The notes under the pieces: model-generated | What the model was told of the DNA's origin: nothing | The model's database searches: none | The model's input: only the letters and a program-made list of their open reading frames with translations | Source of the DNA: Halostella litorea | GTDB taxonomy: Archaea > Halobacteriota > Halobacteria > Halobacteriales > Natronoarchaeaceae | NCBI RefSeq assembly: GCF_004785955.1 | Contig: NZ_SJER01000009.1 | Location: 31,939-95,938 of the forward strand | Direction of reading: 5' to 3' | DNA: 64,000 nt | Translations under genes and position numbers: made by a program | Part shown: positions 59,676 to 64,000 of the stretch, in pieces | Numbering within the stretch: the first letter of the stretch is position 1 | How the letters are laid out: every line of letters begins with the position of its first letter

Positions 59676-60341
59676 TGGAACTCACTGGTTCCTGAAGGCG
59701 CTCACGCGCCCGACACCGCGATGCTACAACATCGCGGATTTCCTCGACGACAACAACCGACAGAACCATCTGCGCGCTCTCGCTCGCGCCTTCGCGAGCG
59801 CCCTGTGGGCGCGAGCGAGAGCGCGCCCGAGGCGGACGATCATCCAGCACCGCGCACCGACCCGCCCGGAGCGAGCGGCCAGCGGGATATGCCCGCTCGT
59901 GTCCGGCCCGATGTGCGGGTCCGTGTCCAGGGCGACTGTCGCCGAGAACGCGCGCCGCAGTGTGGCGCGCGACAGCGCAGGCGGCACAAAGCGCTGGAAC
60001 GCGAAAGCCCGCAAGGGGCGCAACCGACGGGGATACCCGCTGGCGCCGAGGGCACATCCATTTTAGCCCGGAACGGGCGCGGGCGGTGCGGAGAGCGCCC
60101 GCACGCCCGGAATGGTCGGTCGCGAGCGACGCGGAGGGCGGAACGCGGCGAGCGGGGCGGGCCATAACGGACACACCAGTCTAGCCGGCCGCGACACTCG
60201 GCGATCCAGCTACCGTCCTGGTGGACTCAGAAAGGGCGAGGCCGCCTCGGCCGTCCCCCGACCCCGCAAGCACCGCAGGCACGAGGCGCGCAGCGGTGGT
60301 CGCGGGATGCCGAGCGGCCGAGGGCTTTCAGAAACTGTATT
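59676..60341. other. 666-bp very GC-rich non-coding stretch
   Basis: Every long frame here is Arg/Pro/Ala-rich and lacks the acidic composition of real genes, so I call none. It holds a strong 19-bp hairpin (59772-59826) and many GCGCGC/GCGAGC tracts. It could be a structured RNA, a promoter region for the OB-fold gene, or an unstable recombination-prone segment. No other feature seen. Confidence 0.5.
59772..59826. repeat. Perfect 19-bp inverted repeat, GC-rich hairpin
   Basis: GCGCGCTCTCGCTCGCGCC (59772-59790) pairs perfectly with 59808-59826 around a 17-base loop. No coding frame overlaps it. Confidence 0.75.
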
Positions 60342-60671
60342 TCAATCGTCGTGCTGCGCGTTCAATTCTGTCAGGAACTGGCCGGCTGCTGTCCCGATAC
60401 GAACACCGTCGACGTTACGCATCTCGAGGTCATGCGTGGCAGTCCGAAAGGGGTGGTGGTCGACGAGAACGCGATGGATAACAGTTCGGACGGGGCCGGT
60501 CCCGTACCTATCGACGACAGTAGCCATCATCTCGTCGAGATGTGCGTCCCGGTGCTCCGTCCGGGGATGCTGTGCGCGCTCGAGGATGAGTTCGACCACG
60601 TCATCAACTGATGCGTGCTCGGGATTCTTGGTTCGTTCACAAACGTCGTAGAGAGCGTCGTTATCGGGCAT
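60342..60671 (-). CDS. Small acidic protein of unknown function
   Basis: 109 residues; His-rich centre (ERAQHPRTEHRDAHLDEMM) that might bind metal, then a helix-strand C-terminus. It lies downstream of the PIN/RHH pair with a 31-base gap in the same direction and may share its transcript. Not recognised. Confidence 0.6.
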   Translation of the reverse strand: MPDNDALYDVCERTKNPEHASVDDVVELILERAQHPRTEHRDAHLDEMMATVVDRYGTGPVRTVIHRVLVDHHPFRTATHDLEMRNVDGVRIGTAAGQFLTELNAQHDD

Positions 60672-60702
60672 TCCAAATCACTTCGAAGGATCCTCCACGG
60701 TG

Positions 60703-61215
60703 TCAGGGCTCCTTGAGCAATGAGCGAGCTCGCTGCACGTAACTGTTCGCGCCCCAGCTACGGGCGTCACTGATCGCATCGAGGAGCAGCCGCGCATCGG
60801 CAGCTGATAGGTGTTCAGCTCGAACGAGAACCGAGAGCAGCGTCGGTGTCGTGACGAGCCGAGTATCAGCGAGTGAGGCGTGGATCAAGCCAAGTTGGTT
60901 GAACTCGTCACAGAGGAAGAGCGTAGCATTGAGATCGTTCGCGAGCGTGACCGCCGCGTTTTCACCGTCATCGAGGGGGAACTCGGCATCGAGGTCGACC
61001 GACTGTGTCGTGAATGACTCTGTTTGGTCGAGGACGGCGGACGCGGCGTGTCCATGGACGTCATCGTACGAGGCGATCTCTTGGAGTTCATCGATGACCG
61101 CTGTTGGGACGACGACCTCGTACCGGGAGAGACAGAGTGCGAGTGGATCGGGGTCGTCGTCAGTAACGATCCCGAGACTCACGAGGGCGGAGGCGTCTGC
61201 GATAAGCCGCGACAT
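60703..61215 (-). CDS. PIN-domain toxin (VapC-like)
   Basis: 170 residues. The start MSRLIADASALVSLGIV gives D7, then PTAVIDELQEI, the LDDGENAAVTLAND helix with a Glu, and TLFLCDEFNQLG with the final Asp: the four-acid PIN site. This subtype is longer than classical VapC. Its ATG abuts the stop of the RHH antitoxin gene with no gap. It should cut RNA when unopposed. Confidence 0.75.
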   Translation of the reverse strand: MSRLIADASALVSLGIVTDDDPDPLALCLSRYEVVVPTAVIDELQEIASYDDVHGHAASAVLDQTESFTTQSVDLDAEFPLDDGENAAVTLANDLNATLFLCDEFNQLGLIHASLADTRLVTTPTLLSVLVRAEHLSAADARLLLDAISDARSWGANSYVQRARSLLKEP

Positions 61216-61518
61216 CTAAGCGTCGGCGACCTCGTCGATGAAGTCCTCGTCCAACTGCTGTTTCAACACGCGGAGGTTTGCCGCCTCCTCGGCGCCGACG
61301 AGCGCTTTGAGTTGATCGAAGGTAATCTCATCGTCGTAATAGGCGGCAGCGATCTCTTGGGTGAGTGCGTCGTCGTGAGCGGCGTCTTGGAGGTACTCCC
61401 GAAGCGCGGTCACGAGGATATCTGTTCGGTCTTCCCCGAGGACTGCGGCCAGTGCGTCGGCCCGGTCGATGAGCCGATCGGGGGCCCGAAACTGCACGCG
61501 CTTCTTATCGGTGCTCAT
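61216..61518 (-). CDS. Ribbon-helix-helix antitoxin of the PIN pair
   Basis: 100 residues from ATG 61518 (MSTDKKRVQFRAPDRLIDRADAL). Residues 6-50 form the RHH fold (strand KRVQFRAP, helix DRLIDRADALAAVLG, turn EDRT, helix DILVTALREYLQ). The acidic helical C-terminus would cover the toxin. The frame stays open to 61593 but the ATG at 61518 starts the natural protein. It adjoins the PIN gene exactly. Confidence 0.78.
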   Translation of the reverse strand: MSTDKKRVQFRAPDRLIDRADALAAVLGEDRTDILVTALREYLQDAAHDDALTQEIAAAYYDDEITFDQLKALVGAEEAANLRVLKQQLDEDFIDEVADA

Positions 61519-61589
61519 GATGTGTACATTGTGAGCCAACGCACTTAGCCGTTTTCGTGTGTACGATGTGAGCCTCACTCGGCTAAGCG

Positions 61590-61916
61590 TCACTCGGCCA
61601 CGAGGTGCTCCGTGAGGTCGCGCGTCCAGTACGTCGCGAGCCCACCAGGGCTACAGCGAGCACACAGTTGGAGCGGCCCCTCGAGATGGCCGAGTTCGAC
61701 GCGGAACCGGGTAAGTGCCGCGAGGGCGCCGACGACCAGTCCGCACCCGTCGCAGGCGTGGTGGTCGCGCTCGTCGGGATCCGACCGCGTCTGGGTGGCG
61801 CAGTCGACACAGATTGGGTGCGTCACCCGTTCGTCTTTCCCCCACGTATGCGCCTCGCCCATCGCTGTACCAGGCGGTGAATCGCAGAACCCACACCCAG
61901 AAAGCGTCTGTTGCAT
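61590..61916 (-). CDS. Small multi-zinc protein
   Basis: 108 residues with four Cys pairs: CGFC, CVDC, CDGC and CARC, spaced to make two zinc sites, plus a histidine-rich link (ERDHHACDGCG). Its ATG overlaps the stop of the gene upstream (TGATG). Typical of small zinc proteins in haloarchaeal plasmids; role unknown. Confidence 0.68.
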   Translation of the reverse strand: MQQTLSGCGFCDSPPGTAMGEAHTWGKDERVTHPICVDCATQTRSDPDERDHHACDGCGLVVGALAALTRFRVELGHLEGPLQLCARCSPGGLATYWTRDLTEHLVAE

Positions 61917-62206
61917 CAGTTGTCCTCCGCGTCGGCGTCGGTGGCGGCCTGCCAGCCACGATGGAACACGGCGAGCTGGGTGATCGACTTGAAGGGCTTG
62001 CTACTGGGCTCGTGGACGAGAATGCGTTGGTCAGGGATCGGCGCCACCACATCGTCCTCGACGAGGTCGCCAACGAGACGGCGGGCAGTCGCCTCGTCGA
62101 TGTCCGCCGTCGCGACTCGGGACGCATCCCGGTCCTGTGCAACGAGTTCGGTTTCGAGCCGGTCGTAGTCGCCTGTCGTGTCGTCGATGATATCAGGTCC
62201 AGTCAT
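61916..62206 (-). CDS. Small acidic protein coupled to the multi-zinc protein
   Basis: 96 residues; the centre DEATARRLVGDLVEDDVVAPIP may be a small winged helix, and the end is SKPFKSITQLAVFHRGW. It is translated together with the downstream zinc protein (overlapping stop/start) and has leader copy 12 in front. Not recognised. Confidence 0.62.
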   Translation of the reverse strand: MTGPDIIDDTTGDYDRLETELVAQDRDASRVATADIDEATARRLVGDLVEDDVVAPIPDQRILVHEPSSKPFKSITQLAVFHRGWQAATDADAEDN

Positions 62207-62236
62207 GGAAGCTCACGCTCTGGACGCGCTTCGAGC

Positions 62237-62268
62237 GCGCCTCACGCCTCCTGGCGCCGATAGACACA
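62237..62268 (-). promoter_or_regulatory. T-run plus stem-loop leader (copy 12)
   Basis: Minus strand GTGTGTCTATC, then stem GGCGCC ... GGCGC (plus arms 62237-62241 and 62253-62257) with loop AGGAGGCGTGA; 31 bases before the ATG at 62206. Confidence 0.55.
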
Positions 62269-62388
62269 CCTGCGGTGCGGGCATGATGTCCTACGTCAGC
62301 TATCTGCCTCCAGCTAGCCGTTCCTGGTTGGAAGGGAGCATGACGCTACTCCAACACCTACTGTAAGCCACCCCTTGCTGTCGGTCTG

Positions 62389-62877
62389 TTAGAGTGCGAT
62401 CACGAGCCCGGTCACGAGTGTCACGAGTCCGAGTGCCAGCCACGTCGTCCGCGCTGCAAGGCGCTGCCAAACCCGCCTCCCCAGCTGGCGGAGTTGATCA
62501 CGGAGGGCTGCCCGCCGTTCTGTTTCGAGGACCGCGACTTCGTCGTAGTAATCGCGGCGCTCTGCGGGAAGCGTCCGGAGTGTCGTCTGGCACTCACTGC
62601 AGGTGTATTCGAACTCTGCACGGACGTGCTGGCGGCGGAATTCTTGCTCGCCGCTCTCGTCGTAGCCTGTGATCTCGTACACGAGGAGTTTCGAGACGAA
62701 TCGACGGTTCCCGCACTCTGGACATTGGTTCATCCTGAGCGTTGGTGTTCCATCCTCGCTGCTCGTATCGTCTGGCCAGGATGTCTGTGACTCTGTGTCC
62801 TCGGTCTCTCGGGGTGGCCTCGTGTGGTTTTCTGACGGCGATGCACTCGCTGTCTCGGAGTTACTGAACGTGGACAT
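62389..62877 (-). CDS. Zinc-ribbon protein with C-terminal membrane anchor
   Basis: 162 residues: a Ser/Thr/Asp-rich disordered start, zinc ribbon CPECGNRRF ... CSECQTT (about 52-95), a charged helix (DYYDEVAVLETERRAALRDQLRQLGRR), then one hydrophobic helix at the end (WLALGLVTLVTGLVIAL). It is probably anchored with the ribbon in the cytoplasm. Role unknown. Confidence 0.68.
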   Translation of the reverse strand: MSTFSNSETASASPSENHTRPPRETEDTESQTSWPDDTSSEDGTPTLRMNQCPECGNRRFVSKLLVYEITGYDESGEQEFRRQHVRAEFEYTCSECQTTLRTLPAERRDYYDEVAVLETERRAALRDQLRQLGRRVWQRLAARTTWLALGLVTLVTGLVIAL

Positions 62878-62955
62878 GGGTTCACCTGTGACTGCACTCA
62901 GCTGACTCCAGGCTGGACACCACGGCGACTCTCGTGGTGGTGCCCATCGTGCTGA

Positions 62956-62985
62956 GCGCCGTCACCCTTGGTCGGCGCGATAAAC
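62956..62985 (-). promoter_or_regulatory. T-run plus stem-loop leader (copy 13)
   Basis: Minus strand GTTTATC, then 6-bp stem GCGCCG/CGGCGC (plus arms 62956-62961 and 62973-62978) with loop ACCAAGGGTGA. It is about 79 bases before the ATG at 62877; a 21-codon frame (MGTTTRVAVVSS) lies in between. Confidence 0.6.
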
Positions 62986-63004
62986 GCCACTGCGGGGGAG
63001 TCGT

Positions 63005-63439
63005 CTAGTCGTCCCACAGTACTGCAATCCGGTCTTCGACCTCGTCGAGGACCAGTTGCAGGACATCACGATGATCGGTCGGCCAAGAGTCATCGTCACC
63101 AGGCGTCGGGGCGGTGGGCGGGGGATGGAAGTGGTCGCGCGTATTGTGGGGGTTCGGATGCCGATCCCATCGACATTCCCAGGTGTGCTCCGAATGGACC
63201 TCTCGATAGTGGATTGTGAAGTCGTCGTTCGTGTACCAGCGGACAGTCAGGGTTGCGTCGTCGACGGGCGCTGGGTAGTATGACGATGCAAAGACGACCT
63301 GAAGCTCGAGATGGCCGCTTGCATCCGTGATGGCCGCGTGGGAGACTTGTCCGGTGGCTTGGAGCCGTGTCTGAAGGAACTCAAGGATGGGACGATCGAT
63401 GGGGGCAGGGCTCCCGCCATCGCCTGTCGGTGGCACCAT
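63005..63439 (-). CDS. TumE/DUF6516-like toxin candidate
   Basis: 144 residues. The core reads RWYTNDDFTIHYREVH, then ECRWDRHPNPHNTRDHFHPP: a strand with a YxxHYR element followed by RWDxxPxxHxxxxHxHPP, the mark of TumE-type (DUF6516) toxins. It follows an HTH gene with an 8-base gap, which is the usual antitoxin-toxin order. The His-rich end could bind metal or be catalytic. Assignment by pattern; uncertain. Confidence 0.6.
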   Translation of the reverse strand: MVPPTGDGGSPAPIDRPILEFLQTRLQATGQVSHAAITDASGHLELQVVFASSYYPAPVDDATLTVRWYTNDDFTIHYREVHSEHTWECRWDRHPNPHNTRDHFHPPPTAPTPGDDDSWPTDHRDVLQLVLDEVEDRIAVLWDD

Positions 63440-63447
63440 CGAGCCGG

Positions 63448-63981
63448 CTACCCGGATGCCTGTTCGCGCTCGCCATCCGTGCGTTGCTGGCGTGCGCGCT
63501 CGTAGCGGGCACGCTCCTCGCGGGCGGTCGCCCAGTCGGCGAGGTCGCTGTACACGTCGTCGATGGTCCGTTCGTCGCTGGCTTCCGCGGCGGCGACGGC
63601 GTCGACGGCGGCCGGTGACGCGGCGTCGTACGCCTCCTCATACTCGGTGATGCGCGTCGTCAGCTCACGAACGCGGTCCTGGAGTTCCTCGACAGAATGG
63701 TCGGCTGCGAGCTGGTTGATGCGTCGCCACTCGAAGTACGCGTCATTACGCTCGTAGGTGGCTGGGTGGCCGTCGTGCCGGGTAACGATGCCGAGATCGT
63801 CGAACCAGCCCAGATACTTCCGGGCGGTCTTGGGGTCACAGTCGGCGCTGTCGGCGATCGCGCTCGCCGCCGTCGGCTCGCGGGTCTGCAGGATGGTGCC
63901 GTAGACGCGTTGTTCGACGTCGTCGCTGCTGAACGCGTCCTCAAAGGGAGGTGGCCCATCGGCGGCGTCTGTCTCGGACAT
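63448..63981 (-). CDS. Winged-helix protein, putative antitoxin of the TumE-like pair
   Basis: 177 residues. A winged helix lies at about 25-80 (VYGTILQTREPTAASAIADSADCDPKTARKYLGWFDDLGIV pattern) and a Glu/Arg coiled coil follows (about 95-120, VEELQDRVRELTTRITEYEE), with an Asp/Ala-rich end. It heads the operon with the TumE-like gene. Many haloarchaeal plasmids hold this HTH-coiled-coil type next to small toxins. Only 19 bases of upstream DNA are in the window. Confidence 0.68.
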   Translation of the reverse strand: MSETDAADGPPPFEDAFSSDDVEQRVYGTILQTREPTAASAIADSADCDPKTARKYLGWFDDLGIVTRHDGHPATYERNDAYFEWRRINQLAADHSVEELQDRVRELTTRITEYEEAYDAASPAAVDAVAAAEASDERTIDDVYSDLADWATAREERARYERARQQRTDGEREQASG

Positions 63982-64000
63982 ACTCAGAATTGCAGGTCTA

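Noticed and set aside
59665..60184. Several 70-190 codon frames on both strands
   Set aside because: All are Arg/Ala/Pro-rich, as expected of chance frames in extremely GC-rich DNA.

Overview
The window is archaeal, almost certainly from a haloarchaeon (class Halobacteria), and most likely part of a megaplasmid or large integrative element. The predicted proteins are Asp/Glu-rich and Lys-poor, most of the DNA is GC-rich, promoters have TATA boxes about 25-30 bases before starts with little or no leader, and the genes include an Orc1/Cdc6 initiator, a TFB transcription factor, AbrB/PIN and RHH/PIN toxin-antitoxin pairs and many small zinc-ribbon proteins. I saw no rRNA, tRNA, CRISPR array or intact insertion sequence.

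Bases 1-27,540 are a dense defence island. It holds the end of mcrB, then mcrC, a zinc-ribbon protein with a FokI-type nuclease domain, a GmrSD-like DUF262/HNH nuclease, and a DUF1156-type DNA methylase / DUF499-type ATPase / SNF2 helicase / coiled-coil cluster with an odd Mu-F-like small protein. It ends with an AddAB-like helicase-nuclease pair in line with a five-TM protein and a protein of unknown function.

Bases 27,540-39,716 are the replicon-maintenance part. They hold a tyrosine recombinase, a parA operon embedded in TGAATCA-type repeats, an RHH regulator with two matching operators, a DUF2254-like membrane protein, a PD-(D/E)XK-like protein, a membrane-protein frame split by one in-frame stop, a decayed DNA polymerase B tail, and an origin. 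The origin is an inverted ORB pair around an AT-richer stretch, more ORBs on both sides, and orc1/cdc6.

Bases 39,717-64,000 are an accessory region: four toxin-antitoxin-like modules, an ArdC-like antirestriction protein, an Mrr-like endonuclease with zinc ribbon and C-terminal membrane segment, TFB, an OB-fold DNA-binding protein and many short zinc-binding proteins. Two unexplained signals recur here. One is a 41-42 bp inverted repeat (TTAACCAACA ... TGTTGGTTAA) found four times. The other is a family of at least 13 T-run plus stem-loop leaders whose stems differ by compensating changes while the loop keeps a GGGTG-like core.

The best candidate for an undescribed system is the compact five-gene operon at 58,545-54,189 (minus strand): AAA ATPase with winged helix, unknown protein, TGT/DpdA-like TIM-barrel candidate, CD-NTase and SLATT two-TM effector. 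It looks like a CBASS relative with unusual accessory genes.
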